Assembly (NCBI RefSeq): GCF_902459775.1
Contig: NZ_CABPSQ010000002.1
Location: 186,001 to 250,000 of the forward strand
DNA: 64,000 nt
Direction of reading: 5' to 3'
Source of the DNA: Pandoraea captiosa
GTDB lineage: Bacteria; Pseudomonadota; Gammaproteobacteria; Burkholderiales; Burkholderiaceae
A program made the translations under genes and the position numbers. The notes beneath the pieces were generated by a model, which was given only the letters and a program-made list of their open reading frames with translations, was not told the origin of the DNA and made no database searches. This document shows positions 52,027-60,521 of the stretch, one piece after another (position 1 is the first letter of the stretch; each line of letters begins with the position of its first letter).

Positions 52027-53217
52027 ATGAGCGAGAATCGCTATTGCGAGGTGAGCGACCTGGCCGACGCGCGCGAGCAGTTGGCCGACATTCGCCACCA
52101 CATCCACCAACACCCCGAGCTGTCGTACGAGGAGGTCGACACGTCGCGTTACGTGGCGGACAAGCTCGAAAGCTGGGGATACCGGGTCACGCGCAACGTC
52201 GGCGGTCACGGCGTGGTGGCCTCGCTCACCGCGGGCACGAGCGCGCGCACGGTTGGCGTGCGCGCCGACATGGATGCGCTGCCGATCCACGAACAAACCG
52301 GTCTGGCCTACGCCAGCGTGCATGACGGCAAGATGCACGCCTGCGGTCACGACGGTCACACCACCGTGTTGCTCGGCGCGGCGCAGCAACTCGCAAAGAC
52401 ACGCAACTTCGACGGCACCGTCAACCTGATTTTCCAGCCGGCGGAAGAAGCCGGTTCGAACAGCGGCGCCGAACAGATGATTGCCGACGGCCTGTTCGAG
52501 CGTTTCCCGTGCGATGCGATCTTCGGTCTGCATAACCATCCGGGCGTCGCCACGGGCACGTTCGGTTTCCGAGCCGGTCCGCTCATGGCTGCGTGCGATA
52601 CCGTCAAGGTCCGCATCCACGGCCGTGGCGGCCATGCGGCACGGCCGCATCTGGCCATCGATCCGGTGATGATCGGCAGCAGCCTCGTGATGGCGCTGCA
52701 AACCGTGGTTGCGCGCAACGTCGATCCGACCGAAGCCGCCGTGGTGACTGTCGGCACCTTCCACGCGGGATTCGCGCCGAACGTGATCCCGGAGGACGCC
52801 ACGCTGGAGATGAGCGTGCGCTCGTTCTCCGCGAAGGTGCGCGCCACGCTGGAGGAGCGCATTTGTGCGTTGGTGAAGTCGCACACCGAGGGCTATGGCG
52901 CGAGCGCCGACATCGAGTACATCCGGGGCTATCCGGTGCTGGTCAACAGCGAAGCCGAAACCGAATTTGCCCGTGAGGTTGCGCAAGAACTGGTCGGTGC
53001 CGAGCACATCATCTCGCCCTTCCCGCCCATCGCGGGCAGCGAGGACTTCGCGTACTACCTGCAAAAAGTGCCTGGCTGCTTCATTCGTCTGGGCAATGGG
53101 GAAGGCAAGCCGATGCTGCACAACGCCAAGTACGACTTCAACGACGACAATCTGACCATCGGTGCGGCCTTCTGGACGCGTCTGGTCGAACGCTTTCTCG
53201 CCAAGGACCGCGCATGA
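52027..53217 (+). CDS. M20-family amidohydrolase (hippurate hydrolase-like)
   Basis: A 396-residue metal-dependent hydrolase of the M20D type, which cleaves N-acyl or N-aroyl amino acids. Marks: HIHQHPELSYEEVDTSRYVA, VGVRADMDALPIHEQTGLAY, MHACGHDGHTTVLLGAAQ with the metal ligands C106 and H108, FQPAEEAGSNSGAEQMIADG with the catalytic Glu pair, and GGHAARPHLAIDP. Cytoplasmic. GAGGAG lies about 8 nt before ATG 52027. Its stop overlaps the start of an MHS permease (ATGA), so uptake and hydrolysis are coupled; the divergent LysR probably induces both. Confidence 0.92.
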   Translation: MSENRYCEVSDLADAREQLADIRHHIHQHPELSYEEVDTSRYVADKLESWGYRVTRNVGGHGVVASLTAGTSARTVGVRADMDALPIHEQTGLAYASVHDGKMHACGHDGHTTVLLGAAQQLAKTRNFDGTVNLIFQPAEEAGSNSGAEQMIADGLFERFPCDAIFGLHNHPGVATGTFGFRAGPLMAACDTVKVRIHGRGGHAARPHLAIDPVMIGSSLVMALQTVVARNVDPTEAAVVTVGTFHAGFAPNVIPEDATLEMSVRSFSAKVRATLEERICALVKSHTEGYGASADIEYIRGYPVLVNSEAETEFAREVAQELVGAEHIISPFPPIAGSEDFAYYLQKVPGCFIRLGNGEGKPMLHNAKYDFNDDNLTIGAAFWTRLVERFLAKDRA

Positions 53218-54533
53218 GTCTCGCAACGCAATCGTATCCGGCTGGCGGCGCACAGCCGACGCAGACGTCCCCGATGTCGACCTCGCAGCAACGCAAGATC
53301 GTTTTTGCCGCCGTGATCGGCAACCTGCTGGAGTTCTTCGACTTCACGGTCTACAGCTACTTTGCGCTGACGATCGGCAAGCAGTTTTTCCCGGCGGACG
53401 ATCCCATCACGTCGTCGCTGCTCGCGTTCGCCGTGTTTGCGGTGGGCTTCGTGATGCGCCCGCTCGGGGGTATCGTGCTCGGCCGTTACGCCGACCGGGC
53501 CGGTCGCAAGCCTGCGCTGACGCTGACCATTCTGCTCATGGCGATCGGTTCGGCGGCCATTGGTCTGGCGCCGACGTACGCCCAGATCGGTCTGGCGGCT
53601 CCGCTGCTGATTGTGAGCGCCCGCCTGCTGCAAGGCTTCGCGCAGGGCGGCGAGTTCGGCGCGGCCACGGCCACGCTGCTGGAAGTGGGCGGCGCGAAGA
53701 GTCGCGGCTTTCGCGCGAGCTGGCAACTGGCCAGTCAGGGTGCGGCCGCCCTGCTCGGCTCGGGTCTGGCGGCAAGCCTCGGCTTTCTGCTCTCGGACGA
53801 CACGATGCACAGCTGGGGCTGGCGCATTCCCTTCTTGCTCGGCACGCTGATCGCACCGGTCGGTATTTATCTGCGTCGCCACATTCAGGAAGAGCCGCCG
53901 AAAGCGAAGACCGTGGCCGGCCGCGACGATCCGAAGCGCGGTCTGTACGTGCGCAACTGGTTCCTCACGATCTTCTCGATCGCGGGCATGTCGGTGTCGA
54001 CGTACGTGATGATGTATTACATGCCGACGTACTGCATTCAGTATCTGGGGCTGCCGCCGAAGATGTCGATGCTCGCGGGCGTGGCAGCGAGCACGATCTC
54101 GTTGGTGATGTGCCCGATTTACGGCGCGTGGTCGGACAGGATGGGCAAGCGCAAGCCGCTCACGATGTTCGGGCGTGTGGCGTTGATCGTGCTGTTGTAT
54201 CCGGCGTTCTGGATCATGACGCACTACCCGTCGCTGCCGGTCGTGCTCGCCGCACTGATCGTGCTGATGTTCTGTTACACGATGGGTTCGGCGCCGGCCT
54301 ATGCGCTGATGCCGGAGAACTTCCCAAAGCATTTGCGCGCGGGCTACATGTCGAGCGCGTATGCGATTTCGGTGTCGGTGTTCGGCGGCACGGCGCAACT
54401 CGTCGCGGGCTGGCTGATTCGCGTGACCGGCAACAAGATGGCCCCGGCGTGGTACATGATCGCGTGCGTCGTCGTGTCGCTCATCGCCGTATCGATGTTC
54501 GAAGAAACGGGTAATAAGGTGTTGGACGAGTAA
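53214..54533 (+). CDS. MHS-family MFS metabolite:proton symporter
   Basis: A 439-residue twelve-span symporter. It carries GNLLEFFDFTVYSYFALTIG near residue 37, GIVLGRYADRAGRKPALTLT in the first loop and RLLQGFAQGGEFGAATATLL in helix 4-5, the MHS set. It likely imports the acylated amino acid or aromatic acid used by the M20 hydrolase encoded just before it. ATG 53214 overlaps the previous stop by 4 bp. A hairpin terminator follows about 55 bp on. Confidence 0.9.
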   Translation: MSLATQSYPAGGAQPTQTSPMSTSQQRKIVFAAVIGNLLEFFDFTVYSYFALTIGKQFFPADDPITSSLLAFAVFAVGFVMRPLGGIVLGRYADRAGRKPALTLTILLMAIGSAAIGLAPTYAQIGLAAPLLIVSARLLQGFAQGGEFGAATATLLEVGGAKSRGFRASWQLASQGAAALLGSGLAASLGFLLSDDTMHSWGWRIPFLLGTLIAPVGIYLRRHIQEEPPKAKTVAGRDDPKRGLYVRNWFLTIFSIAGMSVSTYVMMYYMPTYCIQYLGLPPKMSMLAGVAASTISLVMCPIYGAWSDRMGKRKPLTMFGRVALIVLLYPAFWIMTHYPSLPVVLAALIVLMFCYTMGSAPAYALMPENFPKHLRAGYMSSAYAISVSVFGGTAQLVAGWLIRVTGNKMAPAWYMIACVVVSLIAVSMFEETGNKVLDE

Positions 54534-54587
54534 TGCTTCGGTATCCGCACTTTCGGCGGATCCGCTGTTTTTTGTCGCTTAAACGAG

Positions 54588-54621
54588 CAAGCGCCACGCG
54601 GGGAAGCGTGGCGTTTGCATT
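54588..54621 (+). terminator. Probable terminator of the M20/permease operon
   Basis: CGCCACGC (54592-54599) pairs with GCGTGGCG (54606-54613), followed by TTTGCATTT. A second smaller GCGGATCCGC hairpin with a six-T run lies just before it (about 54556-54573). Confidence 0.65.
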
Positions 54622-54669
54622 TGGGCGGTTCAGATAGTTCGACGACTGAATTCGGCGGGATTGCCTGCT

Positions 54670-56085
54670 CTACTGCGGAATGTCCGCTGGGGCCATCGGT
54701 ACAGGCGGTAGCGTGCTTGGACCATACAGCGCGAAGGACTGCCACTCGGGGTCATATCGAAACACGTTGCCGTCCATGGCGGTCAAGTCGACTTTGACGA
54801 CCGGCATGAAGCGACCGGTTGTCGCCATGTAGTCGCGTTGGACGAACTGTGCGCCCGGCATGTCGGAATACATGAAGAAAAATGCTTCGATGCCGATTTG
54901 GAGGGGAACGTCTTGCGGCCACAAAGCAAGTATGGCTTCGTTCCACCGGCTGGCTCCTCCGCCCGGAAAAAAGGGGCGGACGTCAAGACTGAGTTGAAAC
55001 GCCTCGGGATCCACGTCGAATCGGCAGGGTCCATGCAAACGCATGTATAAGACGAACGTCTCCACGCTGTTCACTCCCACGTCCTTGCACGCGGCCAGTT
55101 GTGCGCACCGATCTGGCAAGTAGGTGCCCGCGTCCTGCGCGTAGATGCAGCGCATCACCATTGGACGTTCTACCGGCGTTGCGAACTCGTTCATGATGAT
55201 GCCCGCATCACCCGGTTTCCAATAGAGAGCTCTAACGTGTGCGTCTGCGCGAATGAAGGAAAAGGAGACACCGTTCGACTCTACTGAGTTCGGGCTGGGG
55301 TTCCATGATTTGAAGCTTGTGCCCCAACCAGTAGTGCGAATGACGACGCCGCTGCAGTAGTAACCGGAGCGCCCCCCGGGGCAAACCTTCTTCGTATCCG
55401 CATATCGTGCATTCAGGTTTGCGACGGTCGTATAACCGTAGTCGAGTTGATCGCGCTCGTCGTAACCGAAGGCCGTTGTGCCCTGAGGACCGAACATCAC
55501 GCGCAGGATTGGCAGCCAGTGCTGCGTTCGATTGAAATAGGCGCGCTGGTACTCGAGCGCAGTAGCAAGTTGCCCCGCATTTCCCACGTCGTAGAAAATG
55601 GCTTGGGCAGCAAGCTTTTCCGGTGCAGCTGTGTCCCATAGCGTCACGCCCGTCTGGTGGGTTTGCCCCGGACAGTCGTTACATGGCGGCCCTCCGATCG
55701 ACCCTGGCGGCGGGCATCCGCAAAGCAACTCGTAAGGCTGTCCGTTGCCTGCGGCGCTTGGACGATCCGCGAGGATAAATCCAACGGAGTTGTCCAACCG
55801 CGACGTCTCTATATCGCGCCTGACATAGTCGAAGTGCGCCACACCCGCCACCGACTCCTGAGGGCTGAGTGCCCAAAAGTCACCATTCACGGATGGCGGC
55901 ACGCGCATGAGTACACCGGAGCACTCCTGCACCGGACTGTTGACGAAGCACTTCGATGGGGCGGATTGATACCGTTGGTTAATCAGGTAAGCAACGTCTG
56001 CACCGCTAAGCGCCCACGCGGGGAAAGTGTGTGCCAGCAGCCAGCCAGTCATCAGCACACGAGGGCATGTGGAAAAGCATCGCAT
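54670..56085 (-). CDS. Secreted two-module protein, halovibrin-like (tentative)
   Basis: A 471-residue exported protein. The signal peptide (CPRVLMTGWLLAHTFPAWAL, cut near AWA/LS) starts from ATG 56085; the longer frame to 56148 spoils it. The mature part holds two related modules. Module 1: VAYLINQRYQSAPSKC, then ECSGVLMRVPPS (about 30-65). Module 2: VANLNARYADTKKVC, then YYCSGVVIRTTGWGTSFKSW and NPSPNSVESNGVSFSFIRAD (about 230-300). Around ten Cys residues suggest disulfides. The NxRY...C...CSGV-LR pattern recalls halovibrin-type secreted proteins, from memory and not proven. Codon use and local GC look lower than in neighbours (codons such as AGA, ATA, GTA), pointing to transfer. It stands alone between two convergent transcripts. 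Confidence 0.75.
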   Translation of the reverse strand: MRCFSTCPRVLMTGWLLAHTFPAWALSGADVAYLINQRYQSAPSKCFVNSPVQECSGVLMRVPPSVNGDFWALSPQESVAGVAHFDYVRRDIETSRLDNSVGFILADRPSAAGNGQPYELLCGCPPPGSIGGPPCNDCPGQTHQTGVTLWDTAAPEKLAAQAIFYDVGNAGQLATALEYQRAYFNRTQHWLPILRVMFGPQGTTAFGYDERDQLDYGYTTVANLNARYADTKKVCPGGRSGYYCSGVVIRTTGWGTSFKSWNPSPNSVESNGVSFSFIRADAHVRALYWKPGDAGIIMNEFATPVERPMVMRCIYAQDAGTYLPDRCAQLAACKDVGVNSVETFVLYMRLHGPCRFDVDPEAFQLSLDVRPFFPGGGASRWNEAILALWPQDVPLQIGIEAFFFMYSDMPGAQFVQRDYMATTGRFMPVVKVDLTAMDGNVFRYDPEWQSFALYGPSTLPPVPMAPADIPQ

Positions 56086-56225
56086 GGGTCGCTCCGTCGA
56101 GCGACGTCCCGCCGATGCGCGCCGTGGGCCGTGTCCGAGACGTCCCACGTAGCTTAGGACGCAATCCGTCCCGCATCACCTGACAAGGTTGACAGGTAGC
56201 GCGCCGTACAGCCCGCCATGACGAC

Positions 56226-57725
56226 TCATTCTCCGAACGTCACTTCCCGATCCAGCGGATACACCGGACGATTCACTCTCGAGAACGGGAACAGTGCGTA
56301 ATTCGAGCTCGTCACGCCGTTGCTGTCGCATTCGACCAGTCCGGCCGAGATCGGCACGAACACCGGACGGCAGTACATGCGCGATTTGAGCAACAGGAAC
56401 CGCTCGCTGCGCGGATCGAGTCCCACGCAGGTGAACACGCCGTGATCCCACGGCTCGTGCGTGCGTTCCGTCACGACGATACGCGCCGGGCCAATGTCGA
56501 ACAGCACGGTGCGCCCCATGTAGCAACGCTGCCCCGTGTACGTCGGCCCAGTCACGATGTACTCGCCGTCGCTGATCTTGCGCACGATGCCGGTCAGCAC
56601 CGGCGGCGTCTTGGTGATGCCCAACTGCGTGAGGGGACGTTTGTTGCCCACCGCCAGCGTGACCTCGGCGCCCTCGCCTGCCGCGATCAGCGTCGCCACG
56701 GCTTCCGGGTCACACAGCGGGCCTACGCCGATACCCGTCAGGCCGCCTGCGAGCGCGGCTTCGAGCACGTCCATCGTGTCGCAGGTGCCGCCCGACATGC
56801 AGTTGTCGCTGTGATCGAGCAGCAGCACCGGCTTATCGGCGCTCTCGGCCAGACGTTTCGCTTCCGCAATCGATTCGGCAAGCGGTGCGCTGCGATAGAC
56901 GAAGCCGTCGCGCTCGTCCCACGCCTGCGCGGCGATGCGATCGGCCACCGCCTGGGCCCGTGCAACGCCATCCGCGCCGTCCTCCGCCGTCACCACGACA
57001 CTGAGGCACGGCGCAGGAATGTCCGCGAGCGAGAAGCCGGAGAACACCGATACCGCCGCCACGCCTGCCTCGGCTTCTGCGCGTCGCGCGGCGTCCAGCG
57101 CCCGCTTCATCGCCCCGCCATGGCTCGTGCTGCGCAGCGAGTGCACCATCAACGGCGGTTGGCGCCACACGACCGTCGGGCGACGTTTGCCCGCCAGCAT
57201 CTCGAACAATAGACGTCCGGCATGTTCGCCCGTCTCGTACATGTCCACGTGCGGATATGTCTTGAAGCCGACCACGATGTCGGCGTTGCGCACGATCTTC
57301 TGCGTAACGTTCGCATGCAGATCGAGGGCTACGGCAATCGGGGTATCGGGGGCTGCTGCACGCACGCGTTCGAGCAGATCGCCTTCGCCGTCGTCGCTGT
57401 TCTCGGCGACCATCGCACCGTGCAGGTCGAGCAGAATGGCGTCGACGCCGGTCGCCGCCTCCACGATACGGCGGCACAGCGTGTCATACGCGCTTGCTGC
57501 CACCGGCCCGCTGGGGTTGGCGCTCGCCGAGACCGGCGTCACCATCTGCGCACCTGCCGCTTCCGCCAGATCGATGAACGCGGCCATCGCCGTGCGCATG
57601 CCCTTGTTTTCGCGATACGCGTCGGCGTCGTAGGTCGGCCCTTGATTGCCGAAGGCTTCGAGCGGCGTGGGGACCGGCGAGAACGTGTTCGTCTCGTGAT
57701 TCATCCGCGCGATCATGACTTTCAT
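56226..57725 (-). CDS. M81-family metallopeptidase (MlrC-like)
   Basis: A 499-residue protein of the M81 family (DUF1485 plus MlrC C-terminal domain), relatives of the microcystin-degrading MlrC. Marks: MIARMNHETNTFSPVPTPLE at the start, AILLDLHGAMVAENSDDGEG, VALDLHANVTQKIV, FKTYPHVDMYETGEHAG and DHSDNCMSGGTCDT. The conserved His/Asp residues in HETN, DLHGAM and DLHANVT fit a zinc site. It is last in the ABC importer/hydrolase operon. ATG 57725 overlaps the stop of the gene before it by 4 bp and is preceded by GGAGGT. Confidence 0.9.
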   Translation of the reverse strand: MKVMIARMNHETNTFSPVPTPLEAFGNQGPTYDADAYRENKGMRTAMAAFIDLAEAAGAQMVTPVSASANPSGPVAASAYDTLCRRIVEAATGVDAILLDLHGAMVAENSDDGEGDLLERVRAAAPDTPIAVALDLHANVTQKIVRNADIVVGFKTYPHVDMYETGEHAGRLLFEMLAGKRRPTVVWRQPPLMVHSLRSTSHGGAMKRALDAARRAEAEAGVAAVSVFSGFSLADIPAPCLSVVVTAEDGADGVARAQAVADRIAAQAWDERDGFVYRSAPLAESIAEAKRLAESADKPVLLLDHSDNCMSGGTCDTMDVLEAALAGGLTGIGVGPLCDPEAVATLIAAGEGAEVTLAVGNKRPLTQLGITKTPPVLTGIVRKISDGEYIVTGPTYTGQRCYMGRTVLFDIGPARIVVTERTHEPWDHGVFTCVGLDPRSERFLLLKSRMYCRPVFVPISAGLVECDSNGVTSSNYALFPFSRVNRPVYPLDREVTFGE

Positions 57726-58984
57726 GCGGCACCTCCGGCGCGTTGCAGCATGGCTTGCAACAGCACGTTGCAACCGGCCTCGAGGTGCGCCGGATCGGCG
57801 TCTTCGATTTCGTTGTGGCTGATGCCGTCCTTGCACGGCACGAAGATCATCGCCGTCGGCGCGACGCGTGCGAGGTACACCGCGTCGTGGCCCGCGCCGC
57901 TGATCGCGTCCATGGACGAATAGCCGAGCGTCTGCGCGCCGGTGCGGATCGCATCGACAAGCTCCGGCGCGAACGGCTGCGGCGGGAAGTACACGACCTG
58001 CTCGATGGCGACATCGATGCCCCGCGTGCTCAATGCCGTGCATTCGGCGCGCAGCCTGGCGTTCAGTGCGTCGAGTGTCGCGTCGTCGGCGGCGCGCAGG
58101 TCGACGGAGAGTTTCACGCGTCCGGGAATGACGTTGCGCGAGTTCGGATAGTTGTCGACCCAGCCGACGGTGCCGCGTGCATGCGGCGCGTGCTCACAGG
58201 CGATGCGGTTCACGGCCTGAATCAGCTGGGCGGCGGCCAGCAGGGCGTCGCGACGCAATTCCATCGGCGTGGGGCCGGCGTGCGCTTCCATGCCGGTGAT
58301 GGTCACGTCGTACCAGCGCTGGCCGAGCGCGCCCTGCACGACCCCGATCGTCTTGTCATGGGCTTCGAGGACCGGCCCCTGTTCGATGTGCGCTTCGAAG
58401 TACGCGCCGACGGCGCCCGGTTGCCCGACGGCCGACGTCTTTCCGGCATAGCCGATGCTGCCCAGCGCCTCGGCCACACTCACGCCGTCATGGTCCTTCT
58501 GGGCGAGCGCGTGTTCGAGCGAAAACGCGCCTGCATAGACACCCGAGCCCATCATCACCGGCACGAAGCGCGAGCCCTCCTCGTTCGTCCACACGGCGAC
58601 TTCCAGCGGCGCCTCCGTCACGATTCGATTGTCGTTGAGCGTACGCAGGACTTCCAGTCCGGCGAGCACGCCATAGTTGCCGTCGAACTTGCCGCCGGTG
58701 GGCTGCGTGTCGATGTGGCTGCCGGTCATGACGGGGGGCAAGGCGTCATCGCGCCCGGCGCGGCGCGCGAAAATGTTGCCGATGGCGTCGATGCGCACCG
58801 AGCAGCCGATTTCCTTTGCCCACGCCACGAACAGGTCGCGACCCTGGCGATCGAGGTCCGTCAGTGCGAGACGGCAGACGCCGCCCTTGTCCGTCGCACC
58901 GATTTGCGCGAGTTGCATCAGGCTGTCCCACAGACGCGCACCGTCGATGCGCACTGCGGCAACCGGTTGATCGAGACGTTCCAT
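57722..58984 (-). CDS. Zn-dependent hydantoinase/carbamoylase-type amidase (M20 family)
   Basis: A 420-residue hydrolase of the N-carbamoyl-amino acid hydrolase/ureidoglycolate-type group. Metal and catalytic sites appear in order: TGSHIDTQPTGGKFDGNYGV (His and Asp), WTNEEGSRFVPVMMGSGVYA (catalytic and bridging Glu), FEAHIEQGPVLEAHDKTIGV (His) and GISHNEIEDADP (last His). GMEAHAGPTPMELRRDALLA is the dimer/lid region. It should open N-carbamoyl or related amide bonds in the cytoplasm. It lies 71 bp after livF-like gene in the same transcript and is coupled to the M81 gene by an ATGA overlap. Confidence 0.92.
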   Translation of the reverse strand: MERLDQPVAAVRIDGARLWDSLMQLAQIGATDKGGVCRLALTDLDRQGRDLFVAWAKEIGCSVRIDAIGNIFARRAGRDDALPPVMTGSHIDTQPTGGKFDGNYGVLAGLEVLRTLNDNRIVTEAPLEVAVWTNEEGSRFVPVMMGSGVYAGAFSLEHALAQKDHDGVSVAEALGSIGYAGKTSAVGQPGAVGAYFEAHIEQGPVLEAHDKTIGVVQGALGQRWYDVTITGMEAHAGPTPMELRRDALLAAAQLIQAVNRIACEHAPHARGTVGWVDNYPNSRNVIPGRVKLSVDLRAADDATLDALNARLRAECTALSTRGIDVAIEQVVYFPPQPFAPELVDAIRTGAQTLGYSSMDAISGAGHDAVYLARVAPTAMIFVPCKDGISHNEIEDADPAHLEAGCNVLLQAMLQRAGGAA

Positions 58985-59055
58985 GTTGTACCAATCCTTG
59001 AGAGTTACGGGCAGCGGCGAGGTCGGGGGGAGCGCGCCGCAAGACCACCGGCGGG

Positions 59056-59757
59056 CTACGCCACGCCCACACCGAGATAGCGGTCCTTGACGACCTCGTC
59101 GGCGAGAAACGCGGCATTGTCCGCGCCATACACGATCACGCCCTGCTCGACGATGTAATGCCGGTCGGCCAGTTGCGTGCACACTTCCAGATTCTGTTCG
59201 ACGAGCAGGATCGCCACGCCGGCCTGCTTGATGAGCTTCAACTGCGCCACGATCTCCTCGACGATCACCGGGGCGAGTCCTTCGACCGGTTCGTCGAGCA
59301 TGAGCAGGCGCGGGTGATTCATCAGCGCGCGGCCGATCGCGAGCATCTGCTGTTCTCCGCCGGAGAGCTGCGCGCCGCCATTCTTGCGACGCTCGTGCAG
59401 GCGCGGAAAGATGCGGTAGATATCGGCGAGCTGCCACGGCGAATCGCGACGCGCGGCCAGCTTCAGGTTCTCTTCGACGGTGAGCAGCTTGAAGATGCCG
59501 CGATGCTCCGGCACGAAGCACACACCGCGCGCTGCAATGCGATGTGCCGCCATGCCGGCGACCGGCTGGCCCATGAAGGTGATGGTGCCCGCCTTGGGTG
59601 GGACCACGCCCGCGATCGACTTGAGCGTGGTCGACTTGCCCGCGCCGTTGCGACCGAGCAGCGTGACGAGTTCGCCGTCGCCGATGCTCAGCGATACGCC
59701 TTGCAGGATGTGGCTCTTGCCGTAATAGCTGTGAACGCCTGCGACGTCGAGAATCAT
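59056..59757 (-). CDS. livF: Branched-chain-type ABC transporter ATPase LivF
   Basis: A 233-residue ATPase subunit. Walker A GRNGAGKST (about 36-44), Q-loop region, signature LSGGEQQMLAIGRALM, Walker B LLMLDEPVEGLAP and the H-loop replaced by the LivF-typical LLVEQNLEVC. It drives uptake together with LivG. ATG 59757 overlaps the livG stop (ATGA). The substrate is not necessarily a branched-chain amino acid: downstream genes are a hydantoinase-type hydrolase and an M81 peptidase. Confidence 0.94.
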   Translation of the reverse strand: MILDVAGVHSYYGKSHILQGVSLSIGDGELVTLLGRNGAGKSTTLKSIAGVVPPKAGTITFMGQPVAGMAAHRIAARGVCFVPEHRGIFKLLTVEENLKLAARRDSPWQLADIYRIFPRLHERRKNGGAQLSGGEQQMLAIGRALMNHPRLLMLDEPVEGLAPVIVEEIVAQLKLIKQAGVAILLVEQNLEVCTQLADRHYIVEQGVIVYGADNAAFLADEVVKDRYLGVGVA

Positions 59758-60521
59758 GCGCGGCCTCCGGTGATCATGTTGCCGAGGTAGGCGGCGCGCA
59801 CGCGGTCGTCGGCGCGGATGGCGTCCGGCTTGCCTTCGACGAGTACGCGGCCCTGTTGCATCACGGTGATCGTGTCGGAAATGTCCATCACGATGTTCAT
59901 GTTGTGCTCGATGAGGACGACGGTATGGTCGTCGCGCAACCCCCGGATCAGTTGCTTCATGTCGTCGAGATCGTCGATGCCCATGCCGGAGGTCGGCTCG
60001 TCCAGAAAGATCGCCTTGGGACGGGCGGCGAGCGCCATGCCGACTTCGAGGCGCCGCTGCTGGCCGTGCGAGAGCGACCCCGCCGCGGTGTCGGCATGAC
60101 GTGTGAGGGCCAGGCGTGCGAGCACGTCGTCGACGATGGCGGCGCAGGCGCGCGGGCCGTCCGCCTTGCGCCAGCACGAGAGCGCGCGACGCGGCGTGAC
60201 GCCCAGCGCGGCGAGCCGAAGGTTCTCGCGCACCGACAGGTTCTGAAACAGGGCCGTGACCTGAAACGAGCGGGCGATGCCGCGTTGCACACGGCGATAG
60301 TCCGCCTCGGTGGTGACGTCATGGCCGTCGAACATGATGCGTCCGCCGGAGACCGGCACGGTGCCGGTCAGCATGTGGAACAGCGTCGTCTTGCCCGCGC
60401 CGTTCGGGCCGATGACGGAATGCACCGTTCGCGGCGCCACGCGCAGATCGACGCCGTGCAATGCCGTGAACTTGCCGTAGCGCTTGACGATGCCCGAGGC
60501 TTCGATGAGAGCGTCGCTCAT
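59754..60521 (-). CDS. livG: Branched-chain-type ABC transporter ATPase LivG
   Basis: A 255-residue ATPase. Walker A GPNGAGKTT (about 38-46), FQVTALFQNLSVRENL in the Q-loop region, signature LSHGQQRRLEVGMAL, Walker B AIFLDEPTSGMG and VVLIEHNMNIVMDI. Partner of LivF. Start ATG 60521 overlaps the livM stop by 4 bp. Confidence 0.94.
   Translation of the reverse strand: MSDALIEASGIVKRYGKFTALHGVDLRVAPRTVHSVIGPNGAGKTTLFHMLTGTVPVSGGRIMFDGHDVTTEADYRRVQRGIARSFQVTALFQNLSVRENLRLAALGVTPRRALSCWRKADGPRACAAIVDDVLARLALTRHADTAAGSLSHGQQRRLEVGMALAARPKAIFLDEPTSGMGIDDLDDMKQLIRGLRDDHTVVLIEHNMNIVMDISDTITVMQQGRVLVEGKPDAIRADDRVRAAYLGNMITGGRA

Noticed and set aside
52006-53253. 415-residue minus-strand frame
   Set aside because: Shadow of the M20 hydrolase, which has intact metal-binding motifs and a strong ribosome site.
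54541-54575. GCGGATCCGC hairpin as the main terminator
   Set aside because: The palindrome has no loop and a short stem; the following CGCCACGC stem is a better terminator, though both may contribute.
57743-59080. 445-residue plus-strand frame
   Set aside because: Antisense to the hydantoinase-type hydrolase with complete zinc ligands; shadow frame.
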